Source: Methylobacterium sp. 2A (lineage in GTDB: Bacteria > Pseudomonadota > Alphaproteobacteria > Rhizobiales > Beijerinckiaceae). From it: a stretch of 64,000 nt of DNA. The notes below the pieces were generated by a model. It ran no database searches, was not told where the DNA came from, and worked only from the letters and a program-made list of their open reading frames with translations. Positions 27,077 through 37,137 of this stretch are shown here, one piece after another. The first letter of the stretch is position 1. Every line of letters begins with the position of its first letter. Position numbers and translations under genes: made by a program. Where the stretch lies: positions 281 to 64,280 of the forward strand of contig NZ_VUOK01000064.1 of assembly GCF_009806555.1 (NCBI RefSeq). The letters run 5' to 3'.

Positions 27077-29422
27077 CTACGCTGCGGCCGATGACGCCAT
27101 GCGATTGCGGCGCGGTGCGACGCGACCGGCCGGAAGGCCCGATCCGGGCTGATCCGGCGCACCGGCCTGCGCGGCCGGCAGGCGCACGAGGACGATGGTG
27201 CCGACCGATTCCTCGGAGCGGATGCGCAGCGAACCGCCGTGCAGTTCCACGATCGAGCGCGTGATGGCGAGCCCCAGCCCCGACCCCTTGTGGCTGCGGG
27301 TCATCTGGGCCTCGACCTGCGTGAACGGCCGGCCGAGCCGGGCGATATCCGAGCGCCGGATGCCGATGCCGTTATCGACCACGTACAGATGGGTGCTCGC
27401 GCCGGCGCGTCGTGCACGGACCGCGACCTGCCCCCCGGCCGGGGTGAACTTCACGGCGTTCTGCACGAGGTTGGCGAGGATCTGTTGCAGCGCGCTCGGA
27501 TCCGCCAGCAGGTCGAGATCCGGCGGCACATCCGTGCTGATGGTGATCGCCTTCTCGTCCGCAACGGCCGCGAAGGGCGCGATGGCCGACGACACCGCAG
27601 CCTCCGCCGGGACCGCCCGGGGGCTCAGCCGCACGCGGCGCGCTTCGAGCCGGGCCATGTCGAGGATGTCGTCGATCATCGACAGGAGGTGCGAGCCGCT
27701 CTCGCGGATGTCGCGGCAATATTCGGTGTAGCGGGGCGTGCCGAGGGGGCCGAGCACCGCGTTCTCCATCACGTCGGCGAAGCCGATGATGGCATTGAGC
27801 GGCGTGCGCAACTCGTGGCTCATATTGGCCAGGAACTCGGCCTTGGCCTTGTTCGCCGCCTCGGCGACGGCCTTCTGGTCGAGGTAGCGCTCGGCAAGGT
27901 CGGCGAGTTGCTGAGTCTGGAGTTCCAGGGTCCGGCGGGAGCGCTTGAGATCCTTCACGGTCTCGATCAGCTCGCGTTCCGAGGCCTGGAGCTGCTCCTG
28001 ATGGCGCTTCAGGCTCGTGATATCGGTGCCGACCGAGACGTAGCCGCCGTCCTTGGTGCGTCGCTCGCTGATCTGGAGCCAGCGGCCGTCCGCCAGCTCG
28101 GCCTCGAAGGTCCGGGACGTCGCGCCGCCGGGTGCGAGGCCGACATCGGGCAATTCGCGCCGGATCTGCGGCAGCACGCCCCGCCGCATCACCTCCGCGT
28201 AGCTCTGGCCCGAGCGGGCGTCCTCCGGGCTGAGGGCGTGGAGATGGCGGAACTTCGAATTGCACAGGACCAGCCGGTTTCCGGTATCCCAGAGGACGAA
28301 GGCCTCCGAGATCGCCTCGACCGCGTCGCGCAGGCGCATGTCGGCCGCCGCGTTGGTCTCCTCCAGGGCGCGCTGCTCGCTGATGTCGGTGGCGATTCCC
28401 ACGAGGTGCTGGCTGCCGTCCACGGCGTTCACCACCACCTCGGCCCGGGCGCGGAACCAGACATAGGCCCCGTCGGCGCCGCGCATGCGGAAGGCGTGGT
28501 CGATATGGGTCTGGTTGGCCGCCACCCCGCGGGCGAGGCTGTAGAGGTCGCCGTCATCGGGATGGACGAGGCCGTTGACGTCGCCGAACGAGAGATACTC
28601 GTGCTGCCGCCGGTAGCCGAGCAGGCTGTACATCGAGTCGGACCAGTAGATCCGCCCCCGGGCGACATCCCAATCCCAGAGGCCGCAGGCGCCCCGGCGA
28701 AGCGCCGTCTCCAGGCGCCCGCGGATCGTCTCGCGGGCGCGGTCGGCCCGGGCCGCCTGCCGGGTCTGGAGACCGTAGGCGAGCCCGACCCCGACGATCA
28801 CGATGGCGGCGGCGGCGATCAGGACGATCTGGTCCCGCGTGCGGGCACTCCAGCCCTCCAGCAGCGGCTCGATCGGCTGGAGCACGGCCACCTGCCCGGC
28901 GCCGCCCGGCAGGCTGTGCATGGCGGCCAGCACGCTCTGGCCGTTGGGAAGATCGAGCGCGATGGCGCCGGCGCGCTCGCCGAGGCCGGAGAGCGGCTCG
29001 CTCTCGCCGAGCACCTGGGACAAGGTCTCGAGGTGAGCCGGCAGGGGCGGATGGGCGGCGACGATGCGCGTATCAGGGCGGACCAGCAGCAGCCGCCGGC
29101 CCGAATGCCGCCCGCTCTCCGGCATCAGCGCGCGCAGATCCGCGCCGACGATCCCCGTGGGGCCGATGGCCCGCGCGGCCAGGCGCGCAAACCCTTCGAT
29201 CTCCGTCTGGGCGACGGCCAGGATCTCGGCGCGCTGGCCGCGGATGTGGAGCGCGGCAAGCCCGGTCAGGCAGGCCAGGAACATTGCCAACGTGCCCGGC
29301 ACGGCGAAGCGCAGCCAGCGCTCGGCCTGCCCGAATCGTGTCTCCTGGCTACGCCCCGGCCAGGAGACAGCAAGAGTCGATTCCGCACGCGCGGAGAAGG
29401 AAGCGGAACCCGCCTCCGGCAT
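27077..29422 (-). CDS. membrane PAS-domain sensor histidine kinase
   Basis: The 781-aa protein has two membrane helices (residues ~38-60 and ~198-217) enclosing a ~135-residue periplasmic sensor, then two PAS domains (~240-350 and ~365-475; VGIATDISEQ and VGTDITSLKR end them), a coiled coil, HisKA with the phospho-acceptor His536 (FLANMSHELRTPLNAIIGF), and HATPase_c (VQNAVKFTPAGG, DNGIGI, GSGLGLAI). It has no receiver domain, and no response regulator gene is adjacent, so the partner is unknown. Confidence 0.92.
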   Translation of the reverse strand: MPEAGSASFSARAESTLAVSWPGRSQETRFGQAERWLRFAVPGTLAMFLACLTGLAALHIRGQRAEILAVAQTEIEGFARLAARAIGPTGIVGADLRALMPESGRHSGRRLLLVRPDTRIVAAHPPLPAHLETLSQVLGESEPLSGLGERAGAIALDLPNGQSVLAAMHSLPGGAGQVAVLQPIEPLLEGWSARTRDQIVLIAAAAIVIVGVGLAYGLQTRQAARADRARETIRGRLETALRRGACGLWDWDVARGRIYWSDSMYSLLGYRRQHEYLSFGDVNGLVHPDDGDLYSLARGVAANQTHIDHAFRMRGADGAYVWFRARAEVVVNAVDGSQHLVGIATDISEQRALEETNAAADMRLRDAVEAISEAFVLWDTGNRLVLCNSKFRHLHALSPEDARSGQSYAEVMRRGVLPQIRRELPDVGLAPGGATSRTFEAELADGRWLQISERRTKDGGYVSVGTDITSLKRHQEQLQASERELIETVKDLKRSRRTLELQTQQLADLAERYLDQKAVAEAANKAKAEFLANMSHELRTPLNAIIGFADVMENAVLGPLGTPRYTEYCRDIRESGSHLLSMIDDILDMARLEARRVRLSPRAVPAEAAVSSAIAPFAAVADEKAITISTDVPPDLDLLADPSALQQILANLVQNAVKFTPAGGQVAVRARRAGASTHLYVVDNGIGIRRSDIARLGRPFTQVEAQMTRSHKGSGLGLAITRSIVELHGGSLRIRSEESVGTIVLVRLPAAQAGAPDQPGSGLPAGRVAPRRNRMASSAAA

Positions 29423-29599
29423 GGCCGAACCTCGCCCGTGGGAACTGTGACCCAGTCGGAGCGCTCGGCCCCCCGAATCTCTGTGAATACAATCACCCCG
29501 CGGGGCGGTTTGTCCACGGATTTTTTACCATAAGGGCTTGACGGCCGGCGCCTGTTGCAGCGGTGCCAGAGATTCGATTTCTACCGTAAGGTCAGGTAC

Positions 29600-32221
29600 T
29601 TAGCCGTCTCCCAGGGTGCGCGCGAGGATGTCGGCCGTGTCCCGGGAGAGGCCCGGGATCGCCTTGATCCCGTTGAGCATTTCGGCGGCTTTGGCGGCGC
29701 GCGATTTTTCGAGCCGGCGCCAGGATCCGAAGGCCGTCAGCATGCGGGCGGCAACCTGCGGGTTGGTCGAATCGAGCGCCGTCACCATCCGGGCCACGCA
29801 CGAAAAACCGGCCCCGTCGCGCCGGGCGAACTGGGTCGGATTGCCGAATGCGAAGCTGCCGATCAGGGCGCGCACCCGATTCGGATTGGTGAGCATGAAG
29901 GCCGGGTGCTCCTGAAGCCGGGTGATTCGCTCCAGCGTGCCGGCCTCGGGGATCTGCGCCTGGATGGCGAACCACTTGTCGAGGACCAGGGGCTCGTCGG
30001 CGTAACGCGCTGCGAACTCGGCCAGGGCCGACTCCCGGGTCTCGCCCGGGATCAGCGCCAGGGTGGTGAGGGCCGCGAGGCGGTCGGTCATGTTGGTGGC
30101 ACCCGCAAGCCGCTCGGCGGCCCGCGCCGCGCCGGCCTCGGGATCGCCCGCCGCGACCAGGTCGAGGGCGGCGTTGCGCAGGGACCGGCGCCCGGCCGAT
30201 GCGGCGTCCGGGCTGTAGGGCGCGCCCGCGACCGGGGCGAGGGCGGCGTCGATCCGCTCCAGGCGCGCCCTCAAGGTCCGGCCCAGATAGGCCCGGAGGT
30301 CGCAGCGCGCCCGGTGGATCGCGTCGGGATCGACATCGGCCGGCAGGGCGTCGGCGGCCTCGCCCTCGCTCGGCAGCGCCAGCACCAGGGCCGCGAAGGC
30401 CGGATCGGCGAGCGCCTCGCCGTCGAGGAAGCGGCCCAGGGCCTCCGCGAAGGCCTCCATGCGGCCGGCATCGGGTTCGAGGATCAGCCGCAGCGCCACG
30501 TCCTGCGCGGCCTGCCAGCGATTGAACGGATCGCTGTCCTGCGCCAGCAGACGCATGCGCTGCGCGTCGGTCAGCGCGAGGTCGAGCCGCACCGGCGCCG
30601 AGAAGTCGCGCAGCACCGAGGGGACGGGCTCCTCGGCGACGGTCTCGAACACGATCTCGGCCGCCGGGTGGTCGAGGACGAACACGCCGTCGCGCACCTG
30701 TGCACAGGTGGCGCCGGTCAGCGGGCCCGAGGCGCCGACGAGACCGAGGGCGACCGGGATGACCAGCGGCGGCCCCTCCTGTCCATCGGCGTCGGGAAGG
30801 CTCTGCGCGAGCCGCAGGGTGTAGCGGGCTCCTTGCGGATCGTACGTGCCGGAGACCGAGAGGCGGGGCGTGCCGGGGCGCTCGTACCAGCGGGCGAAGG
30901 CCGACAGGTCGCGCCCGGTGACGGCCGCGAAGGCCGCGAGAAAATCCTCGACCGTGGCGGCGCGCCCGTCATTGTCGGCGAAGTACCGGTCCATGCCGGC
31001 CCGGAACGCCTCGGCGCCGATCAGCGTGCGCAGCATCCGGACGATCTCGGCGCCCTTGTCGTAGACGGTCGCCGTGTAGAAGTTGTTGATCTCCGCATAG
31101 GCCCGCGGCCGGACCGGGTGGCGCAGCGGCCCGGCATCCTCGGGGAACTGGCGCGCCCGGAGCGAGCGCACCTCGGCGATCCGATGGACCGGCCGGGAGC
31201 GCATGTCGGAGGAGAATTCCTGATCGCGGAAGACCGTCAGGCCTTCCTTCAGGCAGAGCTGGAACCAGTCCCGGCAGGTGACCCGGTTGCCCGACCAGTT
31301 GTGAAAATACTCATGGGCGATGATCGCCTCGATGGCGGCGTAGTCGCCATCGGTCGCCGTCTCGGGGCTCGCCAGCACGTATTTGTCGTTGAAGATGTTG
31401 AGCCCCTTGTTCTCCATGGCGCCCATGTTGAAGTCCGACACGGCGACCACGTTGAACACGTCGAGGTCGTAGACGCGGCCGAACGCCGTCTCGTCCCAGG
31501 CCATGGAGCGGATCACGGCGTCGAGGGCGTAATCCGCCCGGTTCTCCTTGCCGGGCTCGACATAGACCGCGCAGGTGACGGCGCGGTTGTCCATCGTGGT
31601 GAACCGCGTCTCGACCTTGCCGAGCCGGCCGCCGACGAGGGCGAACAGGTAGGCGGGCTTCGGGTGCGGATCGTGCCAGATTGCGAAGTGCCGGTCGGCG
31701 CCGACCGGGCCGGACTCGACGCAGTTGCCGTTGCCCAAGAGGATCGGCGCCTCGGCCCGGTCGGCCTCGATCCGCGTGGTATAGACCGCCATGACGTCGG
31801 GCCGGTCGAGGAAATAGGTGATGCGGCGGAAGCCGTCCGCCTCGCACTGCGTGCAGTAGACGCCGTTCGAGCGGTAGAGCCCCATCAGCTTGGTGTTGGC
31901 CGTGGGGTCGACCTCGGTGACGAGGCGCAGGCTGAAGGGTTTTCGGGGCGGGGCGAGCAGGCTGAGGCCCGAAGGGGATGCCGTGTAGGCGTCGGGTGCG
32001 AGCACCGCGCCGTCGAGGGCGACCGAGACCAGCCGCAAGTCGTCGCCGTCGAGAGTCAGGGGCGCCCCCGGCAGCCCAGCCGGGTTCGGGCGCAATGCCA
32101 GGGTCGCGTCGATCCGGGTCGCATGCGGGTCGAGGCGGATGTCGAGGTCGACGCGATCGATCAGGTAGTCGCTCGGCCGGTATTCCTCCAGGCGGATCAG
32201 CGGCGGCGTCTCGGTGCGCAT
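29600..32221 (-). CDS. pepN: aminopeptidase N (M1 family)
   Basis: The 873-aa protein matches E. coli PepN in length (870). It has the exopeptidase motif GAMEN, zinc-binding HEYFHNW...KEGLTVFRDQEF (HExxH-x18-E), and the C-terminal helical domain. It cleaves N-terminal residues from peptides in the cytoplasm. The start MRTETPPLIRLEEY fits the family N-terminus; the frame runs on upstream without similarity. It is divergent from the glyoxalase gene. Confidence 0.96.
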   Translation of the reverse strand: MRTETPPLIRLEEYRPSDYLIDRVDLDIRLDPHATRIDATLALRPNPAGLPGAPLTLDGDDLRLVSVALDGAVLAPDAYTASPSGLSLLAPPRKPFSLRLVTEVDPTANTKLMGLYRSNGVYCTQCEADGFRRITYFLDRPDVMAVYTTRIEADRAEAPILLGNGNCVESGPVGADRHFAIWHDPHPKPAYLFALVGGRLGKVETRFTTMDNRAVTCAVYVEPGKENRADYALDAVIRSMAWDETAFGRVYDLDVFNVVAVSDFNMGAMENKGLNIFNDKYVLASPETATDGDYAAIEAIIAHEYFHNWSGNRVTCRDWFQLCLKEGLTVFRDQEFSSDMRSRPVHRIAEVRSLRARQFPEDAGPLRHPVRPRAYAEINNFYTATVYDKGAEIVRMLRTLIGAEAFRAGMDRYFADNDGRAATVEDFLAAFAAVTGRDLSAFARWYERPGTPRLSVSGTYDPQGARYTLRLAQSLPDADGQEGPPLVIPVALGLVGASGPLTGATCAQVRDGVFVLDHPAAEIVFETVAEEPVPSVLRDFSAPVRLDLALTDAQRMRLLAQDSDPFNRWQAAQDVALRLILEPDAGRMEAFAEALGRFLDGEALADPAFAALVLALPSEGEAADALPADVDPDAIHRARCDLRAYLGRTLRARLERIDAALAPVAGAPYSPDAASAGRRSLRNAALDLVAAGDPEAGAARAAERLAGATNMTDRLAALTTLALIPGETRESALAEFAARYADEPLVLDKWFAIQAQIPEAGTLERITRLQEHPAFMLTNPNRVRALIGSFAFGNPTQFARRDGAGFSCVARMVTALDSTNPQVAARMLTAFGSWRRLEKSRAAKAAEMLNGIKAIPGLSRDTADILARTLGDG

Positions 32222-32449
32222 GCGGCTCTCACTCCGGGTGTTCGCTGCGATCCCTTCTGGTCGCTCGCAGCGCCCCGCGCAACGCCGGCGGGCGCCGGGG
32301 CAGGTCGCGACCGGCCGCGCATTCCGGCCTACCCTCGGCCCCGGACCCATCCTATCTTAGGAACGCGATCGGCCGACGCGGAGTCGGCCACGTTGGTTCT
32401 CCCCGAGGGCATCGCGATGGCCCTCGTCGCAGCTGAGGGATTCTCCCCG

Positions 32450-32890
32450 ATGGAATACCTGCACACCATGGTCCGGGTGGCCGATCTCGACCGGGCCCTC
32501 GCCTTCTACGTCGATACGTTCGGCCTGCAGGAGGTCCGCCGCGTCGAGAACGAGAAGGGCCGCTACACCCTGGTCTTCCTGGCTGCCCCCGGCGACGCCG
32601 CCCGCGCCGAGGAGACGAAGTCGCCGCTTCTCGAACTGACCTACAACTGGGACCCGGAGACCTATACGGGCGGGCGCAATTTCGGGCACCTCGCCTATCA
32701 GGTCGACGACATCTACGCCTTCTGTGCCAAGCTCCGGGACAAGGGCGTGACCATCAACCGGCCGCCCCGCGACGGCTACATGGCCTTCGTGAAGTCGCCG
32801 GACGGCATCTCGATCGAGATCCTCCAGAAGGGCGCCGCCAAGGAGCCGCAGGAGCCCTGGACCTCCATGGAGAATACCGGAACCTGGTGA
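32450..32890 (+). CDS. gloA: lactoylglutathione lyase (glyoxalase I)
   Basis: This 146-aa vicinal oxygen chelate protein has the four metal ligands of glyoxalase I: His in YLHTMVRV, Glu in LLELTYN, His in FGHLAYQV and Glu in SIEILQK. It converts the methylglyoxal-glutathione hemithioacetal to lactoylglutathione. The ATG at 32450 follows GAGGGA by ~9 nt and gives the family N-terminus; an in-frame ATG at 32417 adds 11 residues. The protein is slightly longer than E. coli GloA. Confidence 0.93.
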   Translation: MEYLHTMVRVADLDRALAFYVDTFGLQEVRRVENEKGRYTLVFLAAPGDAARAEETKSPLLELTYNWDPETYTGGRNFGHLAYQVDDIYAFCAKLRDKGVTINRPPRDGYMAFVKSPDGISIEILQKGAAKEPQEPWTSMENTGTW

Positions 32891-32935
32891 TCCGGTCCTT
32901 GACCCGGGCTGATCCGCGGGCGCATCTGCCCCTCG

Positions 32936-33332
<397 letters not shown>

Positions 33333-33750
33333 ACCGCCACCGAAAAACCGCGCCGGCCCAAGGCCTTACTACCGGACCGCAGCGCTCGCTCCGGACCGGG
33401 CGGACGCGCATTTTCCAGCGCGGTAAAAACCTTCGGTTAACCTTGCCGGGTTCAGATCGATCCGCACGGCAGCGCCAAGCTCGTCCGTTGACGATCCTCC
33501 GAGGCCCATGATACCCGGCATCCTCCCGTCAACGGCGTGTATCGGATCGCCGGGCGCAACCTGTCTCAGGGCAGGGCCCGTCCGTGCGCGGCGTTTTGCG
33601 CACACCGCATCCGGTGCCGTTCCCGTCACGTGTGCCGCCCCCGTGCGGCCCGGCCCAGGGCACCATGAGACGCTTGAGCCGCATCCGCGTCCGGATTTCC
33701 GGACCGCGCCGCCATCCCGCTACCGGCCGCGCCGCCGCGCCGAGGCCCGC
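33333..33750. other. 418-bp gap upstream of the division cluster
   Basis: No gene is seen here; mraZ, which often precedes rsmH, is absent. A more AT-rich patch at 33421-33452 (GGTAAAAACC, GGTTAACC) is the likeliest place for the promoter of the mur/fts cluster, but I can define no -35/-10 pair with confidence. A short T-poor tail after rnpB does not form an obvious terminator. Confidence 0.45.
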
Positions 33751-34812
33751 ATGAACCGGCGGCGTCCCTCTCCGACGATGCCGGATCCGGCACCGGAACT
33801 CTGCCCGGCCCCACCGCACATCCCCGTCCTGCTCGACGAGGTGGCGATGGCCCTGAAGACCGAAGGCGGCCTCGCCATCGACGGCACGTTCGGTGCCGGC
33901 GGCTACACCCGCGCGCTGCTGGAGCGCGATCCGGCCCTGCGGATTCTCGCCATCGACCGCGATCCGACCGCGATCGCCGCGGGTCAACCCCTGGTTGCTG
34001 CCTCCGGGGGACGTCTCCAACTGGTGCCCGGCCGGTTCGGCGATCTCGACACCCTCCTGCGGGATGCGGGCGAGGCGCAGGCGGATCATATCGTGCTCGA
34101 TATCGGCGTCTCGTCGATGCAGCTCGATGCGCCGGAGCGCGGCTTCTCGTTCCGCCACGACGGCCCCCTCGACATGCGCATGGGCAAGGACGGTCCGAGC
34201 GCCGCCGACCTCGTGAACGAGGCCGAGGAGACGGTGCTGGCCGACATCATCTATCATTACGGCGAGGAGCGGCGCTCACGGGCCGTCGCGCGGGCGATCC
34301 ACGAGGCCCGCCGCCGCGGCCGGATCGAGACCACCGCGCAGCTGGCCGAACTGGTCGCCGGCGTCGTCCGGGCCGAGCCCGGAAGCCACATCCATCCGGC
34401 GACGCGGACCTTCCAGGGCCTGCGGATCGCCGTCAACGACGAGCTGGGCGAGCTGGTGCGCGCGCTCCACGCGGCCGAGCGGGTGCTCCGCCCCGGCGGC
34501 CGGCTCGCCGTCGTGACGTTCCATTCGCTGGAAGACCGGATCGTCAAGCAGTTCTTCGCCGCCCGCAGCGGCCGCTCTGCGCAGGGCTCGCGCCACCTGC
34601 CGGGGGCGCCGGCCGAGGCTGTGCGCAGCTTCACCCTCGTGACCAAGGGCCCGGTCCTGCCGGGCGAGGCCGAGACCGCGCGCAATCCCCGGGCCCGTTC
34701 GGCCAAGCTGCGCGCCGCCGAACGCACGGAATCCGACGTGCCGGAAGCGCTGGCGGCCCTGACCGCGCTCGCGAGCCTTCCCGAAGCCGCCCGCGGGGGC
34801 CACCGCCGATGA
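33751..34812 (+). CDS. rsmH: 16S rRNA (cytosine(1402)-N(4))-methyltransferase
   Basis: The 353-aa SAM methyltransferase (formerly MraW) has IDGTFGAGGYTRALLE for SAM binding, DHIVLDIGVSSMQLD, and the C-terminal VTFHSLEDRIVKQFF and NPRARSAKLRAAER signatures. It modifies C1402 in the ribosomal P site. The start at 33751 is preceded by GAGG with 5-nt spacing; an alternative is 33778. It heads the cluster, and its stop overlaps the ftsL start (ATGA). Confidence 0.96.
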   Translation: MNRRRPSPTMPDPAPELCPAPPHIPVLLDEVAMALKTEGGLAIDGTFGAGGYTRALLERDPALRILAIDRDPTAIAAGQPLVAASGGRLQLVPGRFGDLDTLLRDAGEAQADHIVLDIGVSSMQLDAPERGFSFRHDGPLDMRMGKDGPSAADLVNEAEETVLADIIYHYGEERRSRAVARAIHEARRRGRIETTAQLAELVAGVVRAEPGSHIHPATRTFQGLRIAVNDELGELVRALHAAERVLRPGGRLAVVTFHSLEDRIVKQFFAARSGRSAQGSRHLPGAPAEAVRSFTLVTKGPVLPGEAETARNPRARSAKLRAAERTESDVPEALAALTALASLPEAARGGHRR

Positions 34813-35222
34813 TCCGCCTCCTCAACCTGCTGGCGGTGGTGGGGCTCGTCGCCTCGGCGGTCTACGCCTATTCGATCAAGTACGACACGCTCTATCAGGG
34901 CGGTCAGGTCTCCAAGCTGCAGACGGCCCTGCACACGGAGCGGCAGGCCATCGCGGTGCTGCGCGCCGAGTGGCAGCTCCTGACCCGGCCGGACCGGCTC
35001 CAGGCGGCCGTCGACAAGCACCTCGCCCTGGAGCCGATCGGCACCAGCCATCTGGCGCGCCTCTCGGATCTGCCCGCCCGGCAGGAGCGCGGCGACGAGA
35101 TCGGCCGCCTGCTCGCCGCGACTGCGACCCCCAAGGACAGGGGCGGACCCGAGCCGCGCACCACCGGCTCGATCACCCGCACCGTGACCACGACCCGCAC
35201 CCCGACGACGGCTTCGAGGTAG
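34809..35222 (+). CDS. ftsL: cell division protein FtsL
   Basis: This 137-aa bitopic protein has an N-terminal membrane helix (LLNLLAVVGLVASAVYAYSI), then a coiled-coil periplasmic segment (LQTALHTERQAIAVLRAEWQ) and a Thr-rich tail. FtsL joins FtsB and FtsQ and helps activate FtsW/FtsI. Its identity rests on size, topology and position between rsmH and ftsI. It is coupled to rsmH by an ATGA overlap. Confidence 0.9.
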   Translation: MIRLLNLLAVVGLVASAVYAYSIKYDTLYQGGQVSKLQTALHTERQAIAVLRAEWQLLTRPDRLQAAVDKHLALEPIGTSHLARLSDLPARQERGDEIGRLLAATATPKDRGGPEPRTTGSITRTVTTTRTPTTASR

Positions 35223-35228
35223 TCACCC

Positions 35229-37127
35229 GTGTCCGAAGACACCGATCAGATCCCGGACGCCGCGCCGGTGACCGACACCGAGGTCTCGGAGCACGAGGCC
35301 GCGCTTCTCGAAGCCGCCGCTTTGGCCCATGCCGCGGCCGCCCCACGCCCGATCCCGGAGGAGGCGCTCCCGCCGGTACCGCGGGCCGAGCGCGCCAAGG
35401 CGTTCCTGCGCAGCATGTTCCGGCTCGCCATCGAGCGGTCGCACATGCGCGTGGCGCTCGTCGGGCTGGTCTTCGTCGGGGTGTTCGGGACGATCTCGGC
35501 CAAGCTCCTGGCGATGGCGATCTTCGGCGACCCGCCGAGCCAGGAGCACCGGGTCGCGGCGGCCTCCTCCACGGCCTTCCGGCCCGACATCGTCGACCGC
35601 AACGGCGAGATCCTGGCGACCGACATCCGCACGGTCTCGGTCTTCGCCGAGCCCGGCAACATCTACGACAAGGACGAGGCGGTCGAGCTACTCACCGCGG
35701 TCCTGCCGGAGCTCAACGCGTCGGAGCTGCGCGCCAAGCTGTCCTCGCGCAAGGGTCGCAGCGGCGCCGGCTTCGTCTGGGTGAAGCGCGAATTGACCCC
35801 GAAGCAGCAGGCCGAGGTCCACCGGCTCGGCATCCCGGGCATCGGCTTCCTGCCGGACCACAAGCGCGTCTACCCGAACGGCGTCGCGGCCGCCCACATC
35901 CTGGGCGCCACCAACCTCGACGGCGTCGGCATTGCGGGCATCGAGAAGTACATCGATTCCACCGGCATTCAGGCGCTCAACAGCTTCGGCCTGATCAACA
36001 AGCAGGCCGACCTGAAGCCGGTGCAGCTCTCGATCGATCTGCGCGCGCAGTTCGCCGTGCGCGACGAACTCGCCTGGGGCATCGACCACTTCAAGGCCAA
36101 GGCCGGCGCCTCGATGATCCTCGACGTGAAGACCGGCGAGGTGATCGCGCTGGTGTCGATGCCCGATTTCGACCCGAACGATCCGAAGGACGCGCTCTCG
36201 CCCGACCGGATCAATCGCATGAATGTCGGCGTCTACGAGATGGGCTCGACCTTCAAGGCGATGACGCTGGCCATGGCGCTCGAATCCGGCAAGTACAACG
36301 TCAACTCGACCTTCGACACGCGCGGCGGCGTGCTGAACTGGGGCCGGCAGAAGATCCACGAATATCACGGCACCAACCGCGTCATCACCATGCCGGAGGT
36401 GTTCACGCACTCCTCCAACATCGGATCGGCCAAGATGGCCCTCGGCGTCGGCGTGCCCGGCCACAAGGCGTTCCTGCGGAAGATGGGCCTGCTCGACCGG
36501 CTGCGCACGGAGCTGCCGGAGAGCGCGGCCCCGATCGTCCCGTCGCGCTGGAGCGAGATCAACACGATCACCATCGCGTTCGGCCACGGCATCGCGGTGG
36601 CGCCGCTCCAGGCCGCCATGGCGGTGGGCGCCATCGTCAACGGCGGCGATCTCATCACCCCGACCTTCCTCAAGACCACGTCGGACGACGCGAAGGCGAA
36701 GGCGACGCACGTGCTCTCGGCCCAGACCTCCGAGGCGATGCGCTACATCATGCGGCTGAACGCCACCGAGGGCTCGGCCAGGAAGGCGGCGGTCCCGTAC
36801 TACTTCGTCGGCGGCAAGACCGGCACGGCCGAGAAGGTGATCGGTGGCCGCTACATCCACAACCGGCTGTTCACGACCTTCATGGCGGCGGCCCCGATGA
36901 ACGACCCGAAATACCTGTTCGTCACCATCATGGACGAGCCGCAGGGCCTGCCGGAGACGGGTGGCTACGCCACTGCGGCCTACAATTCCGGCGTCGTCAC
37001 CGGCAAGGTGATCGAGCGGGTGGCGCCGATCCTCGGCCTGCCGCCGCAATTCGAGCCGCCGGCGCGTCCGTTCCCGCAAATGGTCAAGCTCAACGCCTAC
37101 CACGTCAACCAGCTCGGCGGTCCGTGA
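35229..37127 (+). CDS. ftsI: peptidoglycan D,D-transpeptidase FtsI (PBP3)
   Basis: The 632-aa class B penicillin-binding protein has a ~65-residue cytoplasmic tail, one membrane helix (VALVGLVFVGVFGTISAKLL), a pedestal domain and the transpeptidase with S340-TFK, S395-S-N and K530-TG. It cross-links septal peptidoglycan with FtsW. The start is GTG, 6 nt after the ftsL stop. Confidence 0.96.
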   Translation: MSEDTDQIPDAAPVTDTEVSEHEAALLEAAALAHAAAAPRPIPEEALPPVPRAERAKAFLRSMFRLAIERSHMRVALVGLVFVGVFGTISAKLLAMAIFGDPPSQEHRVAAASSTAFRPDIVDRNGEILATDIRTVSVFAEPGNIYDKDEAVELLTAVLPELNASELRAKLSSRKGRSGAGFVWVKRELTPKQQAEVHRLGIPGIGFLPDHKRVYPNGVAAAHILGATNLDGVGIAGIEKYIDSTGIQALNSFGLINKQADLKPVQLSIDLRAQFAVRDELAWGIDHFKAKAGASMILDVKTGEVIALVSMPDFDPNDPKDALSPDRINRMNVGVYEMGSTFKAMTLAMALESGKYNVNSTFDTRGGVLNWGRQKIHEYHGTNRVITMPEVFTHSSNIGSAKMALGVGVPGHKAFLRKMGLLDRLRTELPESAAPIVPSRWSEINTITIAFGHGIAVAPLQAAMAVGAIVNGGDLITPTFLKTTSDDAKAKATHVLSAQTSEAMRYIMRLNATEGSARKAAVPYYFVGGKTGTAEKVIGGRYIHNRLFTTFMAAAPMNDPKYLFVTIMDEPQGLPETGGYATAAYNSGVVTGKVIERVAPILGLPPQFEPPARPFPQMVKLNAYHVNQLGGP

Positions 37128-37137
37128 GGGGGGTGTC

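Noticed and set aside
29555..32400. Long plus-strand open frame across pepN, joined in frame to the glyoxalase gene
   Set aside because: The part over pepN has no motif and is antisense to a full aminopeptidase N; only the last 146 codons are a real gene.
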